In this document: positions 1-11,116 of the stretch, piece after piece
How positions within the stretch are numbered: position 1 is the first letter of the stretch
Layout of the letters: each line of letters opens with the position of its first letter
Source: Plenodomus lindquistii
Lineage: Eukaryota > Ascomycota > Dothideomycetes > Pleosporales > Leptosphaeriaceae
Length of the DNA stretch: 64,000 bases
Direction: 5' to 3'
Assembly (NCBI GenBank): GCA_025504975.1
Contig: JANUWI010000009.1
Coordinates: 1,054,001 to 1,118,000 of the forward strand
Program-made: the position numbers and the translations under genes
The notes under the pieces: generated by a model
The model's database searches: none
Seen by the model: only the letters and a program-made list of their open reading frames with translations
What the model was told of the DNA's origin: nothing

Positions 1-888
1 CACCAGTGTCTCAAATGCCACAAGGTCCTCCACACTGCATCTGGCATCCAAACACACATGCGCGACCGTGGCCACTGCATGATCGCTTTTGAGTCTGACG
101 AAGAGCTTGTCGAGGTTGGCGAGTTCTACGACTTCCGGAGCTCTTACCCTGACGCCGCCGATTTCGACGACATGGCGGACGAGTCAGATGACTCTACCTC
201 TACCACTGGAGGTGGTGTCAAGCTCGGCGCGAAGCGTGAGACCAAAATCACCGCAGACGACGCAGCCATGTCAAGCACCAACGAAGAAGATGAGGGCTGG
301 GAAACTGACAGCACCGTCTCGAGCGTTCCTACCGACGAGATTACCGCTGTGCCAATCGACCGTAGCTACCGACACAAGTCGCTCAACAAGTCCAAGCACC
401 ACTCCCACGCAGATCCCCGCCCTCACCGTGCAGCAGATGGCTTCCACTCTCATGCTCACAACACACCTCATGCCGTGTACCACGACGAATATGAGCTGCA
501 TCTTCCATCTGGCCGAACTGCTGGTCACAGATCGCTGAATAAGTACTATCGCCAGAACCTGCGCAACTACCCTGGCGTAGCTGAGCGCATGGAGAATGCC
601 CAGCGTCGTCTAACCGCAGGGTCAGCAGAGGAAGACGAGGACAGCGACGTCGAGATGGACGGGGAAGACGGCGAAGAGCGAGGAGGTCGTGGCCGTCAAC
701 AACAACTCATCACTCGTGCTAACGGTGGTCTGGGGATGATTGGCGTCAGCGACGCCAAGAAGGCAGAGGTGCAAAAGGCCGCCAAGCGGGAACAGAAGAA
801 GGCAGATCGTGCCCGTAACAGGTACGAAGCTGGTAACGAGAAGCGCAACAACCACCAGAAGCACTTCCGCGATCCTCTTCTGCAGTGA
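1..888 (+). CDS. rei1: Rei1/ZNF622-like cytoplasmic 60S biogenesis factor, 5'-partial
   Basis: The frame is open from base 1, so the start lies outside the window; about 295 residues are visible. The fragment begins in a C2H2 zinc finger (Cys-X2-Cys, then His-X5-His in THMRDRGHC), followed by SDEELVEVGEFYDFRSSYPD, the block that follows the last finger in Rei1/Reh1 and human ZNF622. An acidic, low-complexity middle leads to LPSGRTAGHRSLNKYYRQNL, also typical of the family, and a basic Lys/Arg-rich C-terminus. Family knowledge: Rei1 is a cytoplasmic factor that helps release and recycle Arx1/Alb1 from pre-60S particles and probes the exit tunnel. Yeast has Rei1 and the paralogue Reh1, and the fragment cannot tell which applies. 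No intron is needed in the visible part. Confidence 0.88.
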   Translation, partial: HQCLKCHKVLHTASGIQTHMRDRGHCMIAFESDEELVEVGEFYDFRSSYPDAADFDDMADESDDSTSTTGGGVKLGAKRETKITADDAAMSSTNEEDEGWETDSTVSSVPTDEITAVPIDRSYRHKSLNKSKHHSHADPRPHRAADGFHSHAHNTPHAVYHDEYELHLPSGRTAGHRSLNKYYRQNLRNYPGVAERMENAQRRLTAGSAEEDEDSDVEMDGEDGEERGGRGRQQQLITRANGGLGMIGVSDAKKAEVQKAAKREQKKADRARNRYEAGNEKRNNHQKHFRDPLLQ

Positions 889-1888
889 ACGTGTCATTGT
901 TGGAATGGAGTTCGGTTTACCAGTCGGCTGCTTTCTTTGGTCTGGGCTTACGATTTTATGAGCATGGCAGGCGTTTGTGTTGGCATATAGACAAGTCGGC
1001 GAACAGTCGCTTCAGAGGTACACCTAGGGGAACTACACACCCTTATGTCATTACTTTGTGCGCAAATGCAGAACAGCCTAATGTCTTTTCCAAGGCCAAG
1101 GAGTGCAGTATCCTGTGGGCAACACGATCTCAACCTAAAAGCACATCTCCCTCATAACGGTTTCAAAGTCTATAACAACGTAACCGATCGCGACGTCTCC
1201 AGTATGTACTGGGCCAATATATATGCAAGAAATTCCTCATTATACTTCCAAGCCTGTCTTCTGTCTTACGCCCCACCCTGTCCCACTCCAAACACCGCCG
1301 CCATGCCCAATGGACAATTCAACGTAAGGGCTCTCCTTATACAAAACCATGCACATTCATCGGTGAGCCATGGACGCCACTAACCAACCCGTTCGCACAT
1401 GATCCCGAGACAGCCCGACGGGCCGATGTGTAGACTACCGTACGGCAGGTAAAAGACTAAATTTCGGTCCATGTGTAGTCTCGGTTGCCGTAGTCTCGGC
1501 TTGGCGTGATATTCACCGATCAGAAGGGCGAGAACGGGGAGTTGCGTATACACGCTACGGGCTACGTAATGCAACCTAATGTATGGTCTGAACGGTGAGG
1601 CCGAGACGGTTGACTTGTATAGATCCGTGGGCCCTTGTCGGTGGGTAGTGTATACAAGGGTGGGCATGTTTCGGGTACGCTATCCGACCGGAAATTTGGT
1701 GTGAGTGATGGGGGAACATGGTCACAAGTCTGTGTACCGGTGACCGATGAGGCTTGGCCGGGCTTATCGATAATACATGCACTAACATGGCATTCCGTCA
1801 TGATGTCTGCGAATTGGCTTGTGTAGCACAACTTCCTGGACTTGCTTCTTTTCGGACTTCCTGTACTTGAGGGTGTAGAACTGCCTGG
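889..1888. other. Intergenic, no gene seen
   Basis: About 1 kb between the Rei1-like gene and the DUF1992 gene. Only short open frames on both strands, none with recognisable composition. It should hold the 3' end of the first gene and the promoter of the second. Confidence 0.6.
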
Positions 1889-3622
1889 ATGCCCGTGTTT
1901 GCTGTATCGCGACCATATATTTGCGCCCGCTGTTTGCGCGCAAAGCGGCCATTGAGTTTAGGGACTGTCGCCACTGCCCACGCGCGACGATACGCAAATG
2001 CAGCGCCTCAACGCAACAAGGAGGATGAGGGCGATGGACTGACGGATGGCACGCGGGAGCATGCAGTAAATTTCGAGCCAAAAGAAGAGGGAGCATTGAC
2101 AAGACGACTACGGAGCATGAGCGAGGAAGCTGTGGAGAGCGGTGCACATGGGGCCGTTGAAGCTGTACAGGAGTCTGGTGGCTTCAGTGCAGAGCTGAAG
2201 GCGCAACTGGAACAGCGCATCGCTAGCGCAAGTCTGCGATCTTCAGAGGCTGCTTTGCCCGCTGCGGCGTCTCACCACACGCGCGATCTCGCAACTGCGG
2301 AAGTGTGGACGGGCACCGAGTCGATACACGATGCGAGTTTGCGTATGTTGAATGATGCACATAAGCCCATGCGGCTGGGTAGACCACCGAAGATGCCTGG
2401 CGTTCAACCACCGCGCACTGTAGACACAGGACATAAGCGGAATAAAGAAGGACGTGGGCTGCGTCTAGCAAATGCCAGGGACAGGAGCACTGTATATGCA
2501 ACTGTCAAAGACGACGTCGACCTAGATGCCATGGAGAAGGAGACACGCTTCCAACAACTCAAAGACCGATTCGATCCCCACGCGCGCACCATCGTCCCAG
2601 GCACCATCTCCGGCATTGCCTCCCTAGCAAGCCAACGTATCGAAGATGCAATCGCGCGCGGTCAATTCAACAATATCAAGCGTGGAAAAGGCGTAAACGT
2701 TCAGCGTGACCACAATGCCTCGAGTCCCTTCATCGACACGACCGAGTATTTCCTCAACAAGATGATTCAGAAGCAAGAGATCGTGCCACCGTGGATTGAG
2801 AAGCAACAGGAGCTTACGTCTGCAGCGAACAAGTTTCGAACAAGGCTGCGACATGACTGGAAGAGGCATGCCGCAAGGATGATATCGAGCAAAGGGGGAT
2901 CGTTGGAAGAGCAGGTTAGGAGAGCCGAGGCATATGCCAAGGCTGAGGTCATCCACAACCCATTGAAGAAGAAAGAGGAGGTGCTGTCAGCTGTGGATGG
3001 GCAGGGACAATTATCGCAAGTTGTGATAACAAGCGAGGTCAAAACAGTCACACCCACGAACAATTCCCCAGTCACAAAGACCACCGTCACCGAAGAAATA
3101 ACCGCTGAACGAGTCACCCTCGAACCCACTTCCGAGAACCCAACACAACCATCACCATCAACACCAGTGGATTCTACCGCTACAGAATCAATATCGGTCC
3201 CCTTGGTCTCCTCCCCTCCCTCACCAGCCGTCACCCCATTCACCCACCCCTTCCGCGATCCAGACTGGCTCCGCGTCGAACTTCCCTACTTCACCCTCGC
3301 AATCGCCGACCTAAACTCCAAGGCCCGTTCCTACAATCTCCAAGCCCCTGACCTCGCCAAAAAGCCCTACTTCAACCTCACCCGCGAACTCAACGCCTGC
3401 TATGCCGATATCGCGCCACAATTACCTGGCGCTATTCTCGAGCGCGCACGTGCGCCGCCGCGGAAGAACGATGCGTGGCGCAGTGCTACTGGGGAGGGTG
3501 TGGGTGTACTAGGGGGGCTGGTAGGGGGTCCGGTTAGAGTGCGAGACGAGCGGAGGGAGAAGCAGTATGGGTTGAAGCAGTTTTGGCGAGATCTCTGGGG
3601 GAAAAAAGAGAGGAGCGCGTAG
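1889..3622 (+). CDS. Mitochondrial DUF1992 (DNAJC28 conserved domain) protein
   Basis: Single-exon protein of 577 residues. The N-terminus (MPVFAVSRPYICARCLRAKR) is basic with hydroxylated residues and no acid before about residue 45, as in a mitochondrial presequence; the CARCLR motif is common at the start of fungal mitochondrial proteins. Residues about 225-310 carry the DnaJ-homologue subfamily C member 28 conserved domain (DUF1992): RFDPHARTIVPGTISGIA, then SQRIEDAIARGQFNN, then FLNKMIQKQEIVPPWIEKQQ. There is no J-domain HPD motif, as is usual for fungal members. A Thr/Ser/Pro-rich linker (about 390-450) precedes a C-terminal part beginning FRDPDWLRVELPYF that contains LNSKARSYNLQAP. The molecular function of the family is poorly defined. 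The ATG at 1889 is chosen because it opens the presequence. Confidence 0.85.
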   Translation: MPVFAVSRPYICARCLRAKRPLSLGTVATAHARRYANAAPQRNKEDEGDGLTDGTREHAVNFEPKEEGALTRRLRSMSEEAVESGAHGAVEAVQESGGFSAELKAQLEQRIASASLRSSEAALPAAASHHTRDLATAEVWTGTESIHDASLRMLNDAHKPMRLGRPPKMPGVQPPRTVDTGHKRNKEGRGLRLANARDRSTVYATVKDDVDLDAMEKETRFQQLKDRFDPHARTIVPGTISGIASLASQRIEDAIARGQFNNIKRGKGVNVQRDHNASSPFIDTTEYFLNKMIQKQEIVPPWIEKQQELTSAANKFRTRLRHDWKRHAARMISSKGGSLEEQVRRAEAYAKAEVIHNPLKKKEEVLSAVDGQGQLSQVVITSEVKTVTPTNNSPVTKTTVTEEITAERVTLEPTSENPTQPSPSTPVDSTATESISVPLVSSPPSPAVTPFTHPFRDPDWLRVELPYFTLAIADLNSKARSYNLQAPDLAKKPYFNLTRELNACYADIAPQLPGAILERARAPPRKNDAWRSATGEGVGVLGGLVGGPVRVRDERREKQYGLKQFWRDLWGKKERSA

Positions 3623-3993
3623 CCTGTAGACTCGTATTTTCCGTTAGTTCAGGAGGGTTACGTTGGGTCTAGGGAAAATGGTGGCTGAGTAGTCGACTGC
3701 TTTGGGATGGGTGTGCATGGTGAGGAGGGATGCGTTTACCTACCATGTCGATGTCGATCTTTCGCGCGTGTGTGCGCTCCGCGCCGCGGAGGGGGACCAG
3801 GAAGCCAATTTTTTTTTTCACGGTCTACATTGGGGGGGTAATTCCCACTCTACTCTATTACCACCCCAGACCCTGAAGAAACGAACATTGGTACCCGCAA
3901 AAATGATCCACCATGTTGGTCTATCCGTGCCTATATCGTCGATCAAGCATACTTGCTTCTTTTGATGCATAATTCCAGAATACTTACCTTACA

Positions 3994-4045
3994 TATATAC
4001 ACACATACAGACACACACACATACACACTGAGACATACACATGTA
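3994..4045. repeat. CA-rich simple repeat
   Basis: Runs of (AC)n broken by single bases (acacacac at 4010-4020). Confidence 0.7.
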
Positions 4046-4188
4046 GATCCCACGCTCCCGTCACATTTCGTCACCTGCACGGCAATTCTTCTTCCCACAA
4101 ATGTACCGTGTAACAGCATGTCACTCGCCTACCCCTGGCACAAAGCTCTGTCCTTTTTTTTTCAAGCTTGTACAACGCGAATCATCTG

Positions 4189-4204
4189 GTGTGTGTGTGT
4201 GTGT
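4189..4204. repeat. (GT)8 microsatellite
   Basis: An uninterrupted GT run in the same intergenic region. Confidence 0.8.
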
Positions 4205-5781
4205 TTCCTCGTAAAAGTATGTTTTATCCGGTGGCGATGAAGCAGGATCGTGGGTTATGCATGTCTTAGCTAAAGCGGGTGGGGTGGTGGACGAGTTTGT
4301 AGAGTACACTGGAGTGTTATCTTGATGATGTATATTTCAAGGTGAGTGGATGATCGGCGCTGGGGGGATGGATGCATGGATACATAGCACTGTTGTAATT
4401 TGGTGTGATCTGGAGCTTTCTTCTTCGGGGTTTGGGTAGGGTAAGCGCAGTGTGGAGTCTGACAGTATTGCACGTACACAGACAGTAACGATGAAGGAAC
4501 ACTACAGGTAGCGAGCGTATCGCATGATGCGCTGCTGAGTCTCGGACGCAGTGGATGGGATTCGCAATCGGCATTGGGGCAGTGTAAAGATTGCGTACAT
4601 ATATGGGTGGCTCTGGCAATGTACTCCAATCCAATGATAGGCATTGCCATTGTCGTACTATCGTCCATTTTCGTTGGTCCCACGGTTGCTGTGACGAATC
4701 CCTCGCCCACGATTTCTCCCATAGTAATACTACAACAATGTGGCTGGAAAGAGAGAAAGAGAGAAGCACAGCAGGAGCCTATACGAGCGAGCGACTCAGG
4801 GCAGCCATACCCCAAGCACGTGATTCGCAACCTTTGCCGGCCCTTCAGGTTGCAGCTGGCGAGTTGACGGAATTTGGCCGACTTTGGCTGCGGTGGCAGC
4901 TAGTGCAATGTACACTGCGTGTTCTTCGTAAGTGTTCCTTGGCGATACCTTTGTTACCGAGACACTGGACGCGATACTGCATCTTTGCGGCGTCGAAGCT
5001 GCGGGTCACTGTGCTTGTTGCTGTCGCATCCCTGTCCTTTCAAGCAAGACTTTCACCACTTGGCCGCGGGTCATATTCGCCCAACTGTCCCGTATTAGGG
5101 CACTATGTATAGCTTGGTGCAGTAGGTACATACCTTCATACGTGTACGCACACATGCATGTCATCACCTCCTTTGGGCTGCCAAAATCTCCCCGTGTGAT
5201 GGGGCGGCTCGCTATTGTGCAGCTGCGTGGCATTAGCTTGCTTTCGCGGAGCTGCCCTCGTTGTATGTTGCATAGGGTTTGTGGTGGTCTTGCGTGCTAT
5301 CACAATCTAGATCACACCGCGAAAATCTTCGGAGGCGAAATGTTCCTGCAGTTTCAGTCGGCATCTGGGTGCTGACTCGTGGAACAACGTCTTTCTGTTC
5401 TGTCTGAGTAGGACAGAGTAGGGGGCATATGGGATCTGCAACATAATGATCTATTATAGGTGTGGAGTACAAGCTAAAACCGCTTATCTAATACTGTGTA
5501 CGAGTATCCATGTGTTATTCAAGACCCAAGACCAGATGCCCCTCGAGACTATCTACTAGTGCGGTCGGTGTGGCTAGGCTATCGCGCAACCTACTTCATC
5601 CATCCCGTCGTCCGTTGTTGGATCCATTCGTTAGCCTACAAACCAGGCTGTATACAATCCGATTTCCTTTGAGATCCAAGATCAGAACTATGCCATGGGG
5701 CACCCTGCAATCTGCCATCTAATCGACATTTGTGTCAAGCCAATCCTAGTCTAGCCAAATTCTGAAGTCGTGAAGCCAGAG

Positions 5782-8319
5782 TCAAGGTCCGACTGCAGCG
5801 ACCCCATCACTGCGTCCCCTAGCACGTATAGCAGGCTTTCCAACTGCCGCCTTCTTCTCGCCCCGGTCAAAGAGACCCCGGCTCTTATCGACGATCCGCG
5901 AATTTGGTAATTCGCCGTCCAATGCCTTGCTGCTCGCTCGCGTTCGCTTTGCCTGAACTACACCTACACCATCAGGTGCGCTCCTCGACTTGCTCATGCA
6001 CGGCATATCTGCAGCAGCAGCATGGGTCGTTCGTCCAACGCCGTCGTATGGCTGACAGAAGCAGACACGTAGGGCCTGGCCTGCAAGTGGGCCTAATGTG
6101 CTGTGATCGGGCTTGGGCGACGTTGAAGGTAATCGGCCCTTCTCTTCGACGAACATGGTGCTGGTTGCGCTACGGCTGTTTTTCTGCGAATATGAGGGAG
6201 ACCCTACATGAGTTCGTGTGTTGGCAACGTGGCGCTTGCGGAGAATTTCCCCATTGCGATTTGGGCCGCAGCAAGTGGCGGCTTTGCCGATTAGACCCGC
6301 TTTGTAAAAGTTGACTTCAAATCTCAAATTGTGGACTATAGACTTTGTAGAGCGATTATGCATGTGGCGAGACCCAGATCTGGACTTGGACTTGTCATGT
6401 TGATGCCGTGTACCACTGCGAGGGGTGAAGCTGGGACTCTTCACCATGCCGCCGCAGCCTCTTACTGCTGGTGCGGGAACGACAAACGATTCTGTAGATT
6501 CGATCTGCGACAGCTCAGGATGTCGGTAGTTGTGGTGATGCCGTAGATGCTCAGGCATCGGGTTTGAGAAAATAGGTGGAGTAGTCATCGGAACTAGCGC
6601 TGGGCGACTCGTGGGTGAGGCGCATGTTGCGCGTGGTAATGCTGTGCAAAGCGGTGTACTGCGACTGTCATGGTAGTAAGACTTGTTCGGATTTTTTGGT
6701 GTATCATCGAAATCCGAGGAATTTGTCCCTGGCGAGGAACTGCTATCGGGCTGAATGAGATTGCCTGACGGCGAGTAGAACGATATCTTCGGCGTATTGT
6801 AATTCGGAGTGACGATACCTGATGCCGCAGCGATGGGCAGTAAAGAAGTCAGAGCAAACGATTTCATAGAGTGCGCTGTGGTATCTGGCCTACGGTGCGA
6901 AACCTGCTCTGGAGACTCGGAAACAGATGCTTGTCGCTCAAGCTCTCCCATCTGCGGCGTGAACCACACAGGAGTGGCGACAGGCGTGGGCGAGCGTGAG
7001 CAATGCTGACCCTGAACAGCGAATGGATCGTGTCCAAGATCCAGATCAACGCCTAGCACTGTCCCTGAATATGATGTAGACATGGTGCTGCAGAAGCTGG
7101 CATTTCGACTGGGCTCAATTGGGCGGTCGCACGGTACAAGCGAGGAGGCGTTTCCAGGGCAGATAGACACGCCCTCGAACGTGTAGCAAACCGGGGTGTC
7201 ACTTCTTCTTTGGTCTTGGAGCATTGAGACTCCAGCCGGACCGCTGTTGTGCGTCTCTTCGCGTGGTTTTTGTTGTGCAGAATGCACGGAAGCGGATCGT
7301 TCGTGTGGGCGCGTTGCAACCGAAGGTGGCAGCAGATGGCATACGGAGCTAATGACGGTTATAGACTCAGACTCATGCGGCAGAGCTGTCAGTAAGGGCG
7401 GATCAGCTCGAGCTGACATTTCGAAACCTGTCGAGGAAGATGTCTTTCGACATCTGGTCTGAGAGTGCTCAAGAGGCGTCGCCGTTGGGCTTGCAATCGA
7501 GCCATTTCTCTGGCGTGGGGTGCTTGATGTGTCACGAATGGGCTGAGTAGCATGTGCTGGTCGTTGATGGCTCCGCGGACTGCCTTGGGTCGGTCCCGGC
7601 CGTATATCATCGACTTGGACAGTGGCCTTTTGGGACAATGGGGAGGGCCGTGATGTGGTCTGAACGGTGTGCAGAACATGACGAAAGAACGAGGAGAGTC
7701 TCTGGCCGCTTGTGGTGTGTTGTGCGTTAGCGATCTTGGACTCGCTACTGTTGCCTGGTGGTACGGCTCTCGCTTGGATGTGAAATGCATTCTTGCCCGT
7801 CAAGAGTACGTCACGGCCCTTGTTGGCTTCGGTTGGGGTACTGGGATCTTGCCCTGATGGTATCTGTTCTGGAATCCTCGACAACTCTACGTCGTTTGGG
7901 GCGCGCGGCCTCTTCTGAGAGACGCGGCATGGTGATGCAGGCTCTATCACGCTGAGCAGCGAGACACGTGAGTTCAGTGTGGAGCGTGAAGACTGCTCAA
8001 TGATTGTTGCCAGTGGCGGTCCATTGGATCGATTTGCGAGGCGAGTATTCCGTTGGCAGGGAACGCCCACGGACCCGGTCGCGACGCACTCGGCACTGTC
8101 TTGCGCAACTGTGCTCGACCCGACAAAGTTTGCACGGTGGGCAAACGCACCTTGGTTCTCTGCTTGAAGCGCGTCTCGTTGTACAAGACCCTCGCCCGTC
8201 GGCTTCAACGGTGCAGGCGTCGGAGCGCATGGCGGTGTGCTAGTGCCGCCTACAGCATTCTGGCCGTTACTGCGGTCCAGTAGGTGCAACTTGTGGACGC
8301 CCGACTGCATCGCAGGCAT
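5782..8319 (-). CDS. Serine/proline-rich hypothetical protein, 845 residues
   Basis: An uninterrupted minus-strand frame of 846 codons starting at an ATG (MPAMQSGVHKLHLL). The protein is rich in Ser, Thr, Pro and Arg with long disordered stretches, such as SSSPGTNSSDFDDTPKNPNK and the basic KSRSGSRHMHNRSTKS. No catalytic domain, signal peptide or membrane segment is visible. Its length and composition, with opposite-strand frames broken up, support real coding; such proteins in filamentous fungi are often regulatory or cytoskeletal adaptors, but I do not recognise this one. It stands alone, with gene-poor DNA on both sides. A short stretch near plus coordinates 6290-6350 (FEVNFYKAGLIGKAATC) reads unlike its surroundings and could be a retained intron. 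Extra 5' exons upstream of 8319 cannot be excluded. Confidence 0.6.
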   Translation of the reverse strand: MPAMQSGVHKLHLLDRSNGQNAVGGTSTPPCAPTPAPLKPTGEGLVQRDALQAENQGAFAHRANFVGSSTVAQDSAECVATGSVGVPCQRNTRLANRSNGPPLATIIEQSSRSTLNSRVSLLSVIEPASPCRVSQKRPRAPNDVELSRIPEQIPSGQDPSTPTEANKGRDVLLTGKNAFHIQARAVPPGNSSESKIANAQHTTSGQRLSSFFRHVLHTVQTTSRPSPLSQKATVQVDDIRPGPTQGSPRSHQRPAHATQPIRDTSSTPRQRNGSIASPTATPLEHSQTRCRKTSSSTGFEMSARADPPLLTALPHESESITVISSVCHLLPPSVATRPHERSASVHSAQQKPREETHNSGPAGVSMLQDQRRSDTPVCYTFEGVSICPGNASSLVPCDRPIEPSRNASFCSTMSTSYSGTVLGVDLDLGHDPFAVQGQHCSRSPTPVATPVWFTPQMGELERQASVSESPEQVSHRRPDTTAHSMKSFALTSLLPIAAASGIVTPNYNTPKISFYSPSGNLIQPDSSSSPGTNSSDFDDTPKNPNKSYYHDSRSTPLCTALPRATCASPTSRPALVPMTTPPIFSNPMPEHLRHHHNYRHPELSQIESTESFVVPAPAVRGCGGMVKSPSFTPRSGTRHQHDKSKSRSGSRHMHNRSTKSIVHNLRFEVNFYKAGLIGKAATCCGPNRNGEILRKRHVANTRTHVGSPSYSQKNSRSATSTMFVEEKGRLPSTSPKPDHSTLGPLAGQALRVCFCQPYDGVGRTTHAAAADMPCMSKSRSAPDGVGVVQAKRTRASSKALDGELPNSRIVDKSRGLFDRGEKKAAVGKPAIRARGRSDGVAAVGP

Positions 8320-11116
8320 GATGCTCGTCCCCGCTGGATTGAGGAGCTGAAGGTGGTGGTGGGCCGGATTGTACTTAGCTCATCGCCTAGCCATGTACCG
8401 GTACGCAGATGGGCGTCACAACCAGATCTGCCTTCCGCAATGGCCAGCAGTCCACGGTTTGCCATGGCATTGTCCACATGGGGAAACTGCACCCACGGCA
8501 CGCCTAGCTTGTGGCTCTCCATTTCAACATGGCCTGGGGAACCGGCTTTGGCATCTGGTCGATTCTGCTGCCACGGTACTCACCGCCGCCAGTCACAACC
8601 CAGTGGAAGGATACATGGACACAGTAGTGCGCAAGCGCATGCAATCCATGCTCCATGCACGTGTATGCACGCTGAACGCATGGGCTAACTCAAGTCCTTC
8701 CGAAGCCGTGCGCCATGCCATGCACACTCGCAGGCGGCTGCAACCCCTAGTCACTGGGGACACGCCTAACTCGTGGTATTGGCTTGGGATCCATCTCATC
8801 ATCCAGGCGTGCTAGCCATACATCCATGGTGTTGGTCGCATATGACGCTGTAGATCAGCACACGATCGCGATACTAGATAGCCGCCATGCTTACGGCACA
8901 TGGGAGTGGAATGAGCTTCCGGCAAATCACAGTCGCACATTCACCTTCACCATCAAGGATGCCAGAAAAGGCCCTTCTAGGTAACGGTTGATCAATAAAT
9001 GGATTTCCTCGGCATCTGTCAATGCCTGGGGAACAGCGGAGCTACGCGTGCGTCCAAGTGCATGCTGAATACCAGGATCAGATCCATCTGTATCCTCTGC
9101 AATTCCATCTGTCCAGTCATGCTTTTTCTCAAGACCATGTTCGTGGCATGAGCCAATATGGGTGCCCAACACAAAGGTGCATTCTGCCAACAATGTATTG
9201 CAATGCTGATAGCTTCAAACCCATCGTCCAGGGACAGCTGACGCGTGGCGTGCCTTTCAAGAACTCCCTAGACGCACGGGACGCGCAGCCACCGGGGACC
9301 TTGGCCATGGTCTGCCAATCCTGTTTGCACTAAATGTCATTCGCAATTTGGAGTCTCTCAAGTCTGGTGGATATCTTGATCGACCTGACTGTGATAAAAA
9401 CTCTCTGCATGGTATTTTGAGGGGTGCTAGGCGACTGCATGTGGGCGGGACTTTGGGAGTCTCTGCTCATTGGACGGGAAACTTACCCGCCCAAATAAGC
9501 CTTACGTGTTGACCATTTCAATTTAGACGCTGGGTAAAGGCTCGTATATGCATAAAATTGAAGCTGTACCATTCCTTTCAGCCAGCATAAAGGCGCAAGC
9601 TCTGCAATGCGGTGAGCTTACCATGGGAGTGCCTGCTGCTCAGTCTTGTACGACTGCCGGTTTGCTTACAGCTGAGACGTTTCTAACTACGGAGGTACCT
9701 CCGTACAGGTATCATACGCTCAAAGGCTGCGCGAGTCATTGGCGAGTCAAATGTTCACTGCGAAGGTCTGAAAGGGTACAGAAGATAAGAGCCTTGCAAT
9801 ATCAGCAGCAGATGACATCGTAGAAATGGCAGAAGATGTCGTCAGCGGGACTGAATACCTAGAGCCATGCCAGATTGATTCGTATCGGCGCAGCATCAAT
9901 GTGTGATAGCAGCTCCAACATTACCAAGAGGGTTATGGTTTTGTCCCATTGGACGCCCGAGACATGTACTCGATCAAAGACGTAGTATCAGACAGAGCGA
10001 TCTCTGCCCTAACGAGACATTTCGTGAGGACTTTCTCATATCCAAAGTGTTATGATTTGCTTCTTGAGCTTTCCGTTCGCATAAGGAGAGGGGCCAGCGA
10101 ACTCGGCCCGTGTGGCGTCAGCACGTACGATGGTCTTTGTGGCTAATGAACTGATCCTCGCACCACGAGATCATGGCCTCAACACGAATAAGAGGGCATG
10201 TCTTGCAGCCTCGAGCCAAATTGTGCTCCTCACCTTCATACAGGTTCCACGCGTTGTCTGGGATAAGGGACCGATCCGAGCCGGATGCTTCCATGTTCCA
10301 TTGGAGCCTGGACAAGACTGATCCCGCGACAAGCGCGAGATTATCGGTCTTTATGACTGTACAATATTCCAGGTGCCGACAGTAGTCGGAATTGCCATCT
10401 GTTCTGGCTCCACTATATGGTTCGACATGCTTTCATGTCAAGGCGGCGCTCATGTCCTTCGGTCAACTTGGCTCTCGGTGTAGTCCCGCAACCACTTGGC
10501 CACGACAGCCTAGGTCTGCGTGGTGGGTTTTCCTTCCGCGAGTAAGATTAGGAAAGGGTGGGTATTATTGGAGTAACGTACAGTTGAATCTGAGAGCTAG
10601 GTCTAAGCCATACGCGGAGGGTGTATGTTCAGCCACGCCCTCGTCACAAATCAGGTTAATAGTCCCGTATATAGCTGCCTGCGGTAACGGTACGGGAGCA
10701 TGCGCGAGACCTGGCGTGACCCCACTCACCCACGCAGTAGATCGGACACGATCGAAGCTCTGACAGATAATGCTTTAGTTCTTACTAGCTGCAGGGCGGC
10801 TAGACGGGGTGGCGCTTGCTCCAACTGAGCGACGGCAGGCTTCTCGAATTCGGGCCATGTTGCGTAGGGTCAGTGCCCTTTCTCCCATAGTTGCGGGATT
10901 ACACACCCGAAGTCCTACGAGGGTAGGGTGGGAGAGTTGCATCTTGTCGTCACATGACGCAGCCTCCAGTGGCCCTCGAAGCACCTGAGGAAATGTCTAA
11001 AGGCCTATAAAGGCAAGCAGACCTCTCGTTCAAGGCCGCACGGTGCATCCCTTTTGTTTCTGGGCCCAGGTTTGTTGTGTGAGCCAATTCTGCAGCCTGC
11101 GGCTATCGGTCGAACA
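8320..11116. other. Gene-poor region, no confident gene
   Basis: About 2.8 kb. Only short frames appear. One minus-strand segment, 8927-9193, has somewhat protein-like composition (LTDAEEIHLLINRYLEGPF) but lacks an ATG start and splice context, so it is not called. An 18-bp perfect palindrome lies at 9688-9705. Nothing else recognisable. Confidence 0.5.
9688..9705. repeat. 18-bp perfect palindrome
   Basis: The sequence TACGGAGGTACCTCCGTA equals its own reverse complement and centres on GGTACC. It lies in intergenic DNA. It might be a binding site for a dimeric factor or the remnant tip of a hairpin element; no function is shown. Confidence 0.6.

Larger units (their letters stand above)
3623..5781. 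other. Intergenic, microsatellite-bearing
   Basis: About 2.2 kb with CA-rich and GT-rich simple repeats and poly-T runs (3809-3819, 4153-4163). Overlapping short open frames occur on both strands near 4270-5112, but none shows a domain, conserved-looking composition or convincing splice structure. I see no supportable gene. Confidence 0.55.

Noticed and set aside
4270..5112. Overlapping 150-186-codon frames on both strands
   Set aside because: Both strands are open together beside simple repeats, with unnatural composition and no splice structure.
8927..9193. Possible small minus-strand exon
   Set aside because: Protein-like stretch but no ATG, no matching splice sites and no partner exon found.
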